Assembly (NCBI RefSeq): GCF_001597725.1 | Contig: NZ_LUTR01000001.1 | Span: forward strand, 186,001-250,000 | Source of the DNA: Neptuniibacter marinus | Lineage (GTDB): Bacteria; Pseudomonadota; Gammaproteobacteria; Pseudomonadales; Balneatricaceae | Direction of reading: 5' to 3' | Length of the DNA stretch: 64,000 nucleotides | Shown here: positions 38,130 through 47,479 of the stretch, piece by piece | Layout of the letters: the number at the start of each line of letters is the position of its first letter | Position numbering within the stretch: position 1 is the stretch's first letter | Notes under the pieces: model-generated | What the model was told of the DNA's origin: nothing | The model's input: only the letters and a program-made list of their open reading frames with translations | Databases searched by the model: none | Made by a program: the position numbers and the translations under genes

Positions 38130-39026
38130 ATGCCTTGGCTGCAAATAAAAATTAAAACTAATCCTGATAATTCTGAAGCTTACGAAGATCTACTATTAAG
38201 TGCCGGATGCGCAGCAGTGACCTTTGAGGATAGTGAAGATCAGCCAATCTTTGAGCCAGACTTAGGAACAACTCCTCTATGGAGCAATACAACCATTACA
38301 GGGCTCTTTGCAGCAGAACATGATCTAAAAGCCACTCTACGGTTTTTAACTCAAGGCCATGAACAGCTGTTCCCCAATATGCCTGCACCAAGCATAAATG
38401 CAGAAATTCTTGAAGATAAAGATTGGGAACGGGAGTGGATGGAAAACTACCACCCGATGAAATTCGGTAATCGTCTCTGGGTTTGTCCTAGCTGGAAAGA
38501 AACACCCGAACCTGACGCCGTTAATCTAATGCTAGATCCTGGTTTAGCCTTCGGAACAGGTACGCACCCTACCACGGCACTTTGTTTAGAATGGTTAGAT
38601 TCACAAATACTTACGAACCAATATATTATCGATTACGGTTGTGGCTCAGGTATTTTAGGTATTGCCGGATTATTATTAGGAGCAAGCAAAGCGATTGGCG
38701 TAGATATCGACCCTCAAGCCCTCCAAGCGACTAAAGACAACCTACTTCGCAATCATTTAGCAGATGACATACTGCACGTTTTTCTACCGGAAAATGCACC
38801 TAAAGAAGCCGCCGACACGTTAATTGCCAATATTTTAGCAGGACCTTTAGTTCAACTAGCGCCCACCCTAGCAAACTTAATCAAACCTCAAGGTAAACTA
38901 TGCTTGTCTGGTTTATTGAGTGCGCAGGAAACAGAAATAAGAGCAACCTACTCCGAATGGTTTGATCTTGATCCTATCGCCGAAAAAGATGGCTGGATAA
39001 GAGTCACAGGCACTAGAAAGGGGTAA
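38130..39026 (+). CDS. prmA: Ribosomal protein L11 methyltransferase
   Basis: A 298-residue SAM-dependent methyltransferase that trimethylates L11. Landmarks are LDPGLAFGTGTHPTTALCL, IDYGCGSGILGI, VDIDPQAL and IANILAGPL. I start at ATG 38130 (MPWLQIKIKT, the family N-terminus), with GGAAG before it; a longer frame from 38049 would overlap the terminator region. Confidence 0.95.
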   Translation: MPWLQIKIKTNPDNSEAYEDLLLSAGCAAVTFEDSEDQPIFEPDLGTTPLWSNTTITGLFAAEHDLKATLRFLTQGHEQLFPNMPAPSINAEILEDKDWEREWMENYHPMKFGNRLWVCPSWKETPEPDAVNLMLDPGLAFGTGTHPTTALCLEWLDSQILTNQYIIDYGCGSGILGIAGLLLGASKAIGVDIDPQALQATKDNLLRNHLADDILHVFLPENAPKEAADTLIANILAGPLVQLAPTLANLIKPQGKLCLSGLLSAQETEIRATYSEWFDLDPIAEKDGWIRVTGTRKG

Positions 39027-39038
39027 CATCAGTCCATC

Positions 39039-39965
39039 ATGCTTAGCGATAGCATCATCACTACATGCCCCAACTGTAAAGCACAGTTCCGTGTCACTAA
39101 AGGGCAATTAAAAATTGCCCATGAGCAGGTTAGATGCGGAAATTGTCTACACGTGTTTTCCGCGACAGAGCATAAAGAACAGAGTTTCCGTATCGATGAC
39201 AAAAAAAAGCCAAGTGACATACAACATAACCTAACTACACCCACCCAAAGCGCCAAAGAAAAAAAAGATATTACCGAAAATCGAAATGCCACTAACCCAC
39301 AAGAATCCTCAACCTCTGCCCCCTCCTTGCCTAACGAAAAAGCACAAACAGAACAAACGGCTCCAACCTCTCCACGAAGAACACTAGAGATAAAAACCGC
39401 GGCTGAGCCCACAGTTCCCGTTCCAACCTTGACGATTGAACGTGAAGCCCTTGTACTTTCTTCCACCTCAGCAAAAAAAACAAAGGCGAAAAACACTTTC
39501 TGGCTTTCAACCTTGATCGCAGCAATAGCGGGTATAGCTATACAGTACTTATGGTTCAATCGTGTAGAGCTGTATTGGCAGAAACCGTACCAACCTTTGT
39601 ATGAAACTTTGTGTCAACATATAGACTGCAACATTCCGCAACGATTCGAGCTTGATAAAATTCAAAATAAAAAACTCATCATCCAGCCGCACAAAGAACT
39701 AGAAGGCGCGATCAATATCAACTTACTTTTACTGAATAGCGCCTCATTCGAACAACCTTATCCAGCTATTGCGTTAACATTCTCTGGCTTAAAAGGGGAA
39801 ACGATTGCTCAAAGAGTATTCCAACCCAAGGAGTACCTCCATTTCAACAACGATACAGTGCCTCTTCTACCCGTTAACCAACCTGCTCAGGTATCACTGA
39901 AATTAATGTCACCTAGTTTACGCGCAATCAATTATAAGGCTGAGCTACTAGCGCCTGAGCAGTAA
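39039..39965 (+). CDS. Zinc-ribbon/DUF3426 membrane protein
   Basis: A 308-residue protein: N-terminal MJ0042-type zinc ribbon (CPNC at 9-12 and CGNC at 32-35), a low-complexity Thr/Pro/Lys-rich linker (about 45-145), one membrane helix (about 150-170) and a C-terminal DUF3426 domain, probably periplasmic. It occupies the conserved slot between prmA and dusB. Function unknown. Confidence 0.88.
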   Translation: MLSDSIITTCPNCKAQFRVTKGQLKIAHEQVRCGNCLHVFSATEHKEQSFRIDDKKKPSDIQHNLTTPTQSAKEKKDITENRNATNPQESSTSAPSLPNEKAQTEQTAPTSPRRTLEIKTAAEPTVPVPTLTIEREALVLSSTSAKKTKAKNTFWLSTLIAAIAGIAIQYLWFNRVELYWQKPYQPLYETLCQHIDCNIPQRFELDKIQNKKLIIQPHKELEGAININLLLLNSASFEQPYPAIALTFSGLKGETIAQRVFQPKEYLHFNNDTVPLLPVNQPAQVSLKLMSPSLRAINYKAELLAPEQ

Positions 39966-40063
39966 AAAATCAAGCTCAAATTGTACAAAAAATCATCAAA
40001 AAACCCTTGGAGACTCTGCTCCTTAGGAGTATGATTATCCGCCTCCCAAATACATCTTTTAAG

Positions 40064-40095
40064 CGTATCATTCGTGATACGAAAGGTGTTTTTTT
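40064..40095 (+). terminator. UUCG hairpin upstream of dusB
   Basis: CGTATCA (40064-40070) and TGATACG (40075-40081) close a TTCG tetraloop, followed after AAAGGTG by seven T. It probably ends the DUF3426 transcript; being only 36 bases before dusB it could also be a leader element for the dusB-fis operon. Confidence 0.65.
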
Positions 40096-40116
40096 AACTA
40101 TTTTTTAAGGCATAGC

Positions 40117-41103
40117 ATGTTTCATATTGGCCCATACACCATTGACAGCCAAGTTATTTTGGCACCAATGGCAGGCGTTACTGACCGGCCCTTTCGCCAG
40201 TTATGTAAGCGCATGGGTGCAGGCTTAGTTGTGTCAGAAATGGTTACATCAGACACCCGGTTATGGAAGTCACGTAAATCAGCTTATCGTTTAAATCATA
40301 CCGGTGAAGTAGAGCCTCGCTCTATTCAGATTGCCGGTGGCGATCCTGACATGATGGCTGATGCAGCAATCATGAACGTACAACGAGGCGCTCAAATTAT
40401 TGATATCAATATGGGCTGCCCTGCAAAAAAAGTCTGTAACAAGGCGGCAGGATCAGCGCTATTAAAAGATGAGCAACTTGTAAGCGATATCCTCAACGCA
40501 GTTACCTCTGCCGTCGACATACCTGTAACTCTAAAAATACGTACTGGTTGGAATGCAGAAAACAGAAATGCCCTAACTATTGCGCGTATTGCTGAAGATG
40601 CAGGTATCCAAGCGCTCGCTGTACATGGTCGTACGCGTAGTTGCGGATATAAAGGTGAAGCAGAATACGACACCATCGCGAGTATTACTGAAGCAATTTC
40701 AATTCCCGTCTTTGCCAATGGTGATATCACCTCACCAGAGAAAGCGCTGGAAGTACTTCAGCATACTGGCTGTTCCGCAGTAATGATTGGTAGAGCCGCT
40801 CAAGGTAGACCTTGGCTATTCAGAGAGATTGATCATTATTTAAGAACAGGTACAATTCTGCCCCCTCCTAAGCTAGAGGAGATAAGGGACGTTTTGTTAG
40901 GACACCTGCAAGAGTTGCATGATTTCTACGGTGAATACTTAGGTGTACGCATTGCACGCAAACACGTAGGTTGGTACCTGCAGAACAACGCTAACGGAAG
41001 TAGTTTTCGTAAACAATTTAATATCATTGAAACAGCAGCAGACCAGGCCGCCTCTATCGAAAATTATTTTGATAGCGCTCTAAATAACGGCGTAGCCGCC
41101 TAA
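40117..41103 (+). CDS. dusB: tRNA-dihydrouridine synthase B
   Basis: A 328-residue flavoenzyme. FMN-barrel motifs: ILAPMAGVTDRPFRQLC, IQIAGGDP, and NMGCPAKKVCNKAAGSALL with the catalytic Cys. DusB reduces uridine at tRNA position 17. It is upstream of fis by 20 bases, the universal gammaproteobacterial pairing. Confidence 0.96.
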   Translation: MFHIGPYTIDSQVILAPMAGVTDRPFRQLCKRMGAGLVVSEMVTSDTRLWKSRKSAYRLNHTGEVEPRSIQIAGGDPDMMADAAIMNVQRGAQIIDINMGCPAKKVCNKAAGSALLKDEQLVSDILNAVTSAVDIPVTLKIRTGWNAENRNALTIARIAEDAGIQALAVHGRTRSCGYKGEAEYDTIASITEAISIPVFANGDITSPEKALEVLQHTGCSAVMIGRAAQGRPWLFREIDHYLRTGTILPPPKLEEIRDVLLGHLQELHDFYGEYLGVRIARKHVGWYLQNNANGSSFRKQFNIIETAADQAASIENYFDSALNNGVAA

Positions 41104-41123
41104 TAGATTGGATAATAAGTACT

Positions 41124-41408
41124 GTGGAATATAAAGAAATTAAGCAACCAACATTCGCGCCAAACTCAACAGAAGCTGCAAATCACACGTTACGCGATAA
41201 CGTAGAGCAGTCATTAAACAGCTATTTCCGTCAACTTGATGGACAACCTGTCACCGATGTTTATCAGATGGTACTTTCTGAAATTGAAGCACCTCTTTTC
41301 GAAACGGTAATGACATACACTAAAGACAATCAGACTAAAGCATCCCAATTATTGGGACTAAATCGCGGTACGCTTCGTAAAAAACTGAAGCAGTACGGCT
41401 TGCTTTAA
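41124..41408 (+). CDS. fis: DNA-binding protein Fis
   Basis: A 94-residue nucleoid protein starting at GTG. The C-terminal helix-turn-helix [20 protein letters not shown] is near-identical to the family. Fis bends DNA and adjusts growth-phase transcription. The GTG start and the placement after dusB suggest that translation coupling sets its level. Confidence 0.96.
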   Translation: MEYKEIKQPTFAPNSTEAANHTLRDNVEQSLNSYFRQLDGQPVTDVYQMVLSEIEAPLFETVMTYTKDNQTKASQLLGLNRGTLRKKLKQYGLL

Positions 41409-41442
41409 TTCTCCTTTTTTGACTATTCGGAATCCAGACACA

Positions 41443-43023
41443 ATGGCAGAGAACATCACTTCCGTTCGCCGTGCTTTGATCAGCGTATCTGATAAATCAG
41501 GTATTGTTGAATTCGCACAAGCACTAAGCACTCGCGGCGTTGAGATCCTTTCTACAGGCGGTACCTACAAACTGCTTAAAGAGAATAACATTCCCGCAGT
41601 GGAAGTATCCGATTACACCGGCTTCCCCGAGATGATGGATGGCCGTGTAAAAACTCTGCATCCTAAAGTGCATGGCGGCATTCTAGGTCGTCGCGGACAG
41701 GATGATGCTATCATGTCCGAACACGGCATCAATCCTATCGACATGGTTGTAGTTAACCTATATCCATTTGCAGCCACCATTGCACGTCCTGATTGCGATC
41801 TTCCAATGGCGATTGAAAACATCGACATTGGGGGCCCAACAATGGTTCGCTCCGCTGCGAAAAATCATAAGGATGTTGCCATTGTTGTGAACGCGTCTGA
41901 CTATGACAACATCGTATCTGAATTAGATAAGCAAAAAGGCCTATCCCACGCAACACGCTTTGATCTTGCAGTAAAAGCTTTCGAGCATACCGCAGGATAT
42001 GACGGCATGATTGCAAACTACTTAGGTGCAATTGTTGAAAGCGAAGAAGATAAAGCAGCAACCTTCCCTCGCACATTCAATACTCAGTTCATCAAAGCAC
42101 AGGATATGCGCTATGGAGAGAATCCACACCAGCGCGCGGCTTTTTATGTAGAAGCTGATCCATCAGAAGCCTCCGTTGCTACAGCTCGTCAGCTGCAAGG
42201 CAAAGAGCTTTCTTTTAATAACGTTGCAGATACGGACGCAGCACTCGAATGCGTAAAACCGTTTAACGAACCTGCCTGCGTTATTGTTAAACATGCTAAC
42301 CCATGTGGCGTAGCCGTTGGCACAGATCTTCTTGATGCATACAACCGTGCCTTCCAAACAGATCCAACCTCTGCCTTTGGCGGCATCATTGCATTTAACC
42401 GTGAGTTGGATGCCGTAACAGCCCAAGCCATTGTCGATCGCCAATTTGTAGAGGTAATTATCGCCCCTACAGTAACTCAAGAAGCATCCGATATTGTTGC
42501 TACTAAACCTAATGTCCGTTTACTACAATGTGGCGAGTGGGCAGCAGATCGCGCGCACAGCTTCGATTATAAACGCGTCAATGGCGGTTTACTGGTTCAA
42601 GACCGTGATTTAGGTCGAGTTGATGCATCTGAACTGAAGGTTGTTACTCAAGTTCAACCTACAGAGCAGGAGATCAGAGATCTACTTTTCTGTTGGGAAG
42701 TTGCCAAAGCGGTTAAATCTAATGCAATTGTTTACGCAAAAGATGGACAAACTATTGGCATTGGCGCCGGCCAAATGAGCCGCGTTTACAGCGCTAAGAT
42801 TGCTGGTATTAAAGCCGCTGATGAAGGTTTAGAAGTAAAAGGTTCCGTTATGGCATCTGACGCTTTCTTCCCCTTCCGCGATGGTATTGATTCAGCCGCA
42901 GCAGCCGGTATAAAAGCCGTTATCCAACCAGGTGGCTCTATGCGCGACCAAGAAGTGATTGATGCAGCAAACGAACATGGTATGGCGATGGTCTTCACTG
43001 GCATGCGCCACTTCCGCCATTAA
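41443..43023 (+). CDS. purH: Bifunctional AICAR formyltransferase/IMP cyclohydrolase
   Basis: A 526-residue enzyme for the last two steps of IMP synthesis. N-terminal cyclohydrolase (MGS-like: [29 protein letters not shown]) and C-terminal transformylase with [15 protein letters not shown] start at ATG 41443 (MAENITSV) rather than TTG 41419. Confidence 0.96.
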   Translation: MAENITSVRRALISVSDKSGIVEFAQALSTRGVEILSTGGTYKLLKENNIPAVEVSDYTGFPEMMDGRVKTLHPKVHGGILGRRGQDDAIMSEHGINPIDMVVVNLYPFAATIARPDCDLPMAIENIDIGGPTMVRSAAKNHKDVAIVVNASDYDNIVSELDKQKGLSHATRFDLAVKAFEHTAGYDGMIANYLGAIVESEEDKAATFPRTFNTQFIKAQDMRYGENPHQRAAFYVEADPSEASVATARQLQGKELSFNNVADTDAALECVKPFNEPACVIVKHANPCGVAVGTDLLDAYNRAFQTDPTSAFGGIIAFNRELDAVTAQAIVDRQFVEVIIAPTVTQEASDIVATKPNVRLLQCGEWAADRAHSFDYKRVNGGLLVQDRDLGRVDASELKVVTQVQPTEQEIRDLLFCWEVAKAVKSNAIVYAKDGQTIGIGAGQMSRVYSAKIAGIKAADEGLEVKGSVMASDAFFPFRDGIDSAAAAGIKAVIQPGGSMRDQEVIDAANEHGMAMVFTGMRHFRH

Positions 43024-43095
43024 GTACATTTAGCAATAGGTCTACTTTGCGGGTTGAATCCTAGCCAATTTAAACCTGAGTAAGCTTATTGCCAA

Positions 43096-43129
43096 AAACC
43101 CCGGTCTGAATAATTCAGACGCGGGGTTT
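43096..43129 (+). terminator. Hairpin between purH and purD
   Basis: AAACCCCGGTCTGAAT (43096-43111) pairs with ATTCAGAC-g-CGGGGTTT (about 43113-43129), a long stem with one bulge and almost no loop. The U tract is short. It may act as a partial terminator between purH and purD. Confidence 0.6.
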
Positions 43130-43144
43130 ACTGTTTAGGAATTA

Positions 43145-44437
43145 ATGAAAATGAACATACTCATTATTGGCTCTGGTGGCCGCGAACACGCTTTAGCATG
43201 GTCTGTGTCACAGGACGCTAATGTAGATAATGTCTTTGTCGCACCCGGCAATGCAGCAACAGCGCAAGAAGCGAAGATGCAAAACGTGGCGCTCGATGTG
43301 ATGGATATTGAAGGCTTATCTACTTTCGCTAAAGTGAATAATATCGACCTTACTATTGTAGGCCCTGAAGCCCCCCTAGTCGCGGGTATTGTTGATCACT
43401 TCCAGAAAGATGGTCTGCGTATATTCGGCCCCACTCAAGGCGCTGCTCAACTAGAAGGCTCTAAAGCGTTCACTAAAGACTTCCTTGCACGCCAAAAGAT
43501 CCCTACTGCTGAATATGAAAACTTTACAGAGATAGAGCCTGCCCTAGCCTATGTGCGTGAAAAAGGCGCACCTATCGTTGTAAAAGCAGATGGCTTAGCC
43601 GCTGGTAAAGGCGTTATCGTTGCAATGACTCTAAAAGAAGCGGAAGACGCAATCAAAGATATGCTTGCAGGCAATGCCTTTGGCGAAGCAGGCAGCCGAG
43701 TCGTTATTGAAGAGTTCCTAGAAGGTGAAGAAGCCTCTTACATCGTTATTGTTGATGGCGACAATGTACTGCCTATGGCAACCAGCCAAGACCACAAACG
43801 TGTAGGTAATGGCGACACAGGACCAAACACAGGTGGCATGGGTGCATACTCCCCAGCCCCCGTTGTAACACCTGAGATTGATCAACGCATTATGGATGAA
43901 GTGATCATGCCGACCGTAAATGGTATGAAAGCTGAAGGTAATGAGTACACTGGCTTTTTATATGCAGGCCTCATGATTCAAGCAGACGGCACACCAAAAG
44001 TTATCGAATACAACTGCCGCTTTGGTGATCCTGAAACACAACCGATTATGCTACGCTTGAAATCTAGCTTGGTTGATATGTGTAATGCAGCGCTCGATAA
44101 AAAGCTCGATCAAACCACAGCAGTATGGGATGAGCGCAAATCAGTTGGTGTTGTGATGGCTGCCGGCGGATACCCTGGAGACTATGGTAAAGGTGATGTC
44201 ATTACCTTTCCTGCTAGCTGCCCAGAAGGGACCAAAGTATTCCATGCAGGTACAAAGTTAGTCGACGACAAGGTTGTTACAGCCGGTGGACGTGTACTAT
44301 GTGTTACAGCGCTAGGCGATACAGTAACTGAAGCTCAACAACGTGCATATGATCTACTTAAAGAAGTAAACTGGGAAGGCGCTTACTTCCGCACCGATAT
44401 TGCTTACCGTGCGATTGCTCGCGAGAAAAACAGTTAG
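43145..44437 (+). CDS. purD: Phosphoribosylamine-glycine ligase
   Basis: A 430-residue ATP-grasp enzyme of purine synthesis: NILIIGSGGREHALAW, VKADGLAAGKGVIVA, TGGMGAYSPAP and EYNCRFGDPETQ. AGGA precedes the ATG. The last gene of the aroQ-purD block. Confidence 0.97.
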   Translation: MKMNILIIGSGGREHALAWSVSQDANVDNVFVAPGNAATAQEAKMQNVALDVMDIEGLSTFAKVNNIDLTIVGPEAPLVAGIVDHFQKDGLRIFGPTQGAAQLEGSKAFTKDFLARQKIPTAEYENFTEIEPALAYVREKGAPIVVKADGLAAGKGVIVAMTLKEAEDAIKDMLAGNAFGEAGSRVVIEEFLEGEEASYIVIVDGDNVLPMATSQDHKRVGNGDTGPNTGGMGAYSPAPVVTPEIDQRIMDEVIMPTVNGMKAEGNEYTGFLYAGLMIQADGTPKVIEYNCRFGDPETQPIMLRLKSSLVDMCNAALDKKLDQTTAVWDERKSVGVVMAAGGYPGDYGKGDVITFPASCPEGTKVFHAGTKLVDDKVVTAGGRVLCVTALGDTVTEAQQRAYDLLKEVNWEGAYFRTDIAYRAIAREKNS

Positions 44438-44456
44438 GCTGCTTTTCTAATCCATC

Positions 44457-44485
44457 AAAGCCCTAGTTAATCTAGGGCTTTTTTG
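44457..44485. terminator. Bidirectional terminator, purD/CHASE2 gene
   Basis: AAAGCCCTAG (44457-44466) and CTAGGGCTTT (44472-44481) form a 10-bp stem followed by TTTT; the opposite strand has a shorter U run. It overlaps the final codons of the convergent CHASE2 gene. Confidence 0.8.
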
Positions 44486-45600
44486 TTTGTTAGTAATAAA
44501 CCGCTTAAACGCCCGACAGTAAAGATACAACTAACCGATACAAGCCCAGCCAGCATAGGCATCATACTCAACCAGTAACCTAACGACAGCAACCACACCG
44601 GCACCCCAGCTAATAGAAATACCATACAAAACCCAGCAAATCGCCAACCTACTGGCAACTTCGCCAAAAAAAGCCCCCAACACAACGTTGCTAATATACC
44701 AAGGATAACTGCCCACACAGACAAGGAGGGCGACAGCATATATCCACGATTTAATGTACTAAAAATAAAGGCATGAATTTCTGTGGAAAAAAATGAATTT
44801 TGCGGTAAAACCTTTAACTTATTCTCAATTGTTGGAGCGCTAATCCCCACAAATATAGCCTTATTTCGCAACTTATCTTTGGGAACTGAGCCATCAAGTA
44901 AAGCCCATAATGGGTAACGCAGTACATGTTGCTCAAACGAGGCCAAACCAAATGGCAACAAAAGCTCATAATCACGGCTCCACAACTTAGAGAAGCCTAC
45001 ATGTAGGTAAGGTGTTCTTAAACCAGAAAAGTCATCTGCTTTCACAGGTGCATAGACATGAAGAGAAGCCAGCGCCAAACTAGGCCACCGAGGAAAGCCC
45101 ATGCCTGCATAAAGATAGCTACGCCGAAGATATTCATCCTCGTCTAAAGAGAGATCGGCATGACCCATTACTGCTTTTGGTAGTTCAGCAGCATTTAAAG
45201 GTTTTAATTCTCGGCCATTCTCTGCGATCAAAGGCAATATCACTCGACCGCTCTGCTTGATTGCATCAACCAAACGTTTATCACCTAACTTGTTATCAAG
45301 ATCTTCACCGATAAACGCAACATTATACGTGATAGATGAGGCTTCAGCTGAAGATAACCTCTCTATCACCTCCGCATGGATGCCACGATTTAGCGGCCAC
45401 CCCGAAAAGCGGTCGATACTTTCTTGGTCGATATCAATTAACACAACATCTTTAGGCCTATAGTCCACAGATGCGTAGTACTGATTCAACAAGTCGTAGG
45501 CGAATCGATCAAACCAAACAGCCAAAGCTGAAGAGCTTACCAAAACAACAATCGTAAATGGCAGCGTCAGAAAGACTAAAAACCTAACCCCTTGGAGCAT
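44467..45600 (-). CDS. CHASE2-domain membrane protein
   Basis: A 377-residue protein: one N-terminal helix (about 6-27), a periplasmic CHASE2 domain (about 30-270, beginning FDRFAYDLLNQYYASVDYRP and containing KDVVLIDIDQESI) and three C-terminal helices, with no attached cyclase, kinase or GGDEF domain. It ends after the third helix, so any output must pass through partners. ATG 45600 overlaps the FecR-gene stop by one base (TAATG), so translation is coupled. The partner FecR/LysM protein is probably its periplasmic companion. Confidence 0.85.
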   Translation of the reverse strand: MLQGVRFLVFLTLPFTIVVLVSSSALAVWFDRFAYDLLNQYYASVDYRPKDVVLIDIDQESIDRFSGWPLNRGIHAEVIERLSSAEASSITYNVAFIGEDLDNKLGDKRLVDAIKQSGRVILPLIAENGRELKPLNAAELPKAVMGHADLSLDEDEYLRRSYLYAGMGFPRWPSLALASLHVYAPVKADDFSGLRTPYLHVGFSKLWSRDYELLLPFGLASFEQHVLRYPLWALLDGSVPKDKLRNKAIFVGISAPTIENKLKVLPQNSFFSTEIHAFIFSTLNRGYMLSPSLSVWAVILGILATLCWGLFLAKLPVGWRFAGFCMVFLLAGVPVWLLSLGYWLSMMPMLAGLVSVSCIFTVGRLSGLLLTNKKALD

Positions 45601-47252
45601 TACAAAATCAACAGTAAGGTTGCTGCACCAGAAAAGATAAGTGGCCACCAATTCTCTATTGGCTGCTCAACCTGCTGTGGAGCCGTCCATTCACCTGCAT
45701 AATCATCAGCATCGAATGCCCTAACTCTTATGTAATATGTACCAGGCTGTGGCTTATCTATAGCTAATTCAGCTTTATCAGTGTTTTTATCAACCAGAAT
45801 ATCGTTAAACTCTTGGTCACTTGCAAATTGCAGTTGGTAATATTTAATATCTGGTTCAGTATTCCAACTAAAAAACATCTCATTTTCACTACTTACCGGT
45901 GCCTGTAGTTCTGGTTTCGCAGGAACAGGCTTGACGGTAAATTCACCAGCAAAACCGAGTGGGCCCACTTTTCCTTGCGAGGTTACACTCGTAACACGCC
46001 AATAATAATCGCCAGGCTCCATAATATTTGCTGTAAAACGAGTATCTGAGATATCACTTTCCTGTAAAGCTAAGGTTTCAAAATGCTCATCCTTAGCTAT
46101 ATCAACTTGAAAACGATCTGCTAGCTCTGGACGAGACCAAACAAATTCCACTTCACCAGAATAAATAGAATCAGAAGGGCGTGGTGCTTGTCGAACGGGA
46201 GGAAATGGTCGTGCATCAATAGTGATTTCCTGCACTGAAGAAAAACCTTGCAGGCCCTCTTCACTAATCGCACGAACCCTAAGCCAATAGCTCTTATCTT
46301 GCAGCGATGAAGGTAATCCCATTTTCGGCTGATCCGAAACAGAATCATAAACAATGGCGGTAAACAGCTTATCAGGTGAGATCTGTCCACGATATTTAGC
46401 CGCATCTTTCAGTTCACTCCACACCAACTTACTCGGCAGATATTGAATCGGCGCACTTAAATCAGGCAGTTCAGGTGCAGAAAGAAGCTTTGTGGGCTTA
46501 GCGGGCGGCATATCTGCTTTTGCCAACGTCCCATAACCTTGACTTACAGTAGTACCACCTAAATTATTTTCAACACCGATTTTACCCTCGACAACTTCAG
46601 CCGCTGTATTTGAACCTTTAGCACGCACTCGATATGTAGTGCCTTTCGTTGTTGCAAAGGCAACGGGGGTATCGATTAAGAATTGGGAACCCGGTACTTT
46701 TGCAGGGTTCGCTCTAATTTCTGCCTCACCCTCCTCAAGAAACACTTTAATATCTATAACTTTACGTTTACTGCCAACAACAGTCGCTTGCCTAATCTTT
46801 AGTAAGCTGTTTTCAAGAATCAAGACCTGTGTGCCGTCGTCAAATTCCAACAACACGGACGATTGAGGAGAAGTCTTTATCTGATCTCCCTGTCCTAAAC
46901 CTTGGCCTCGAACTAATGGCAAATGAGCTTTGACTGTACCGTCATTCATAACCACTTGTGCTGTTACTGTACCGCTAACATCTAAAATTGTAATATCCGA
47001 CTGACGCTCTTTAATTAACGAACGCGGTATTTTAAGCACGGTACCCGGTAGCATCTGCCTATCATTACTAATATTATTCAGACGCTCTATAGTTTTCCAT
47101 TCTCGCCAATCCGTCAAAAGCTCATGGGCAATACTCCACACAGACTCCCCTGGCTGCATAGGATAATTCCATTCACTCTCTGTTTCTGCCAGCACAGTCT
47201 GAGAAAACATTAACATGCAGAGCAATGCTAAACTTTGTTTTAATTTCATCAC
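45600..47252 (-). CDS. LysM-FecR domain envelope protein
   Basis: A 550-residue secreted protein: signal peptide (about 1-22), LysM (about 30-78, PMQPGESVWSIAHELL ... PGTVLKIPRSL), a FecR-type beta domain (about 110-225, SVLLEFDDGTQVLILENSLL), a run of fibronectin-III-like repeats (about 270-525) and a hydrophobic C-terminal segment (WWPLIFSGAATLLLIL). LysM predicts peptidoglycan binding, and the final helix would tether it to the inner membrane. In an operon with the CHASE2 protein. Confidence 0.82.
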   Translation of the reverse strand: MMKLKQSLALLCMLMFSQTVLAETESEWNYPMQPGESVWSIAHELLTDWREWKTIERLNNISNDRQMLPGTVLKIPRSLIKERQSDITILDVSGTVTAQVVMNDGTVKAHLPLVRGQGLGQGDQIKTSPQSSVLLEFDDGTQVLILENSLLKIRQATVVGSKRKVIDIKVFLEEGEAEIRANPAKVPGSQFLIDTPVAFATTKGTTYRVRAKGSNTAAEVVEGKIGVENNLGGTTVSQGYGTLAKADMPPAKPTKLLSAPELPDLSAPIQYLPSKLVWSELKDAAKYRGQISPDKLFTAIVYDSVSDQPKMGLPSSLQDKSYWLRVRAISEEGLQGFSSVQEITIDARPFPPVRQAPRPSDSIYSGEVEFVWSRPELADRFQVDIAKDEHFETLALQESDISDTRFTANIMEPGDYYWRVTSVTSQGKVGPLGFAGEFTVKPVPAKPELQAPVSSENEMFFSWNTEPDIKYYQLQFASDQEFNDILVDKNTDKAELAIDKPQPGTYYIRVRAFDADDYAGEWTAPQQVEQPIENWWPLIFSGAATLLLIL

Positions 47253-47479
47253 TGAATAACGTCCTGTTTCGCGTATTAAAAGAGATGGTGAATCGAGTTT
47301 TAATTAAGCTTATATTCAGCCTAGTACAAACAACCGCATTAACATTAAAACTCTTCCATAGGCCCTATATATAACTTATCATTTTCCCACTAATTCAACT
47401 ATCTAGCTAGCATGGAAAAAGCCGTTTTATAATATGACATACCCAATTATATGAGTATAATCATCCCTTAAATCATTAC

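Noticed and set aside
39029-39559. A 176-codon open frame antisense to the DUF3426 gene
   Set aside because: It mirrors the low-complexity linker of the sense gene, has a skewed composition and no ribosome site; the sense gene has zinc-ribbon and membrane features.
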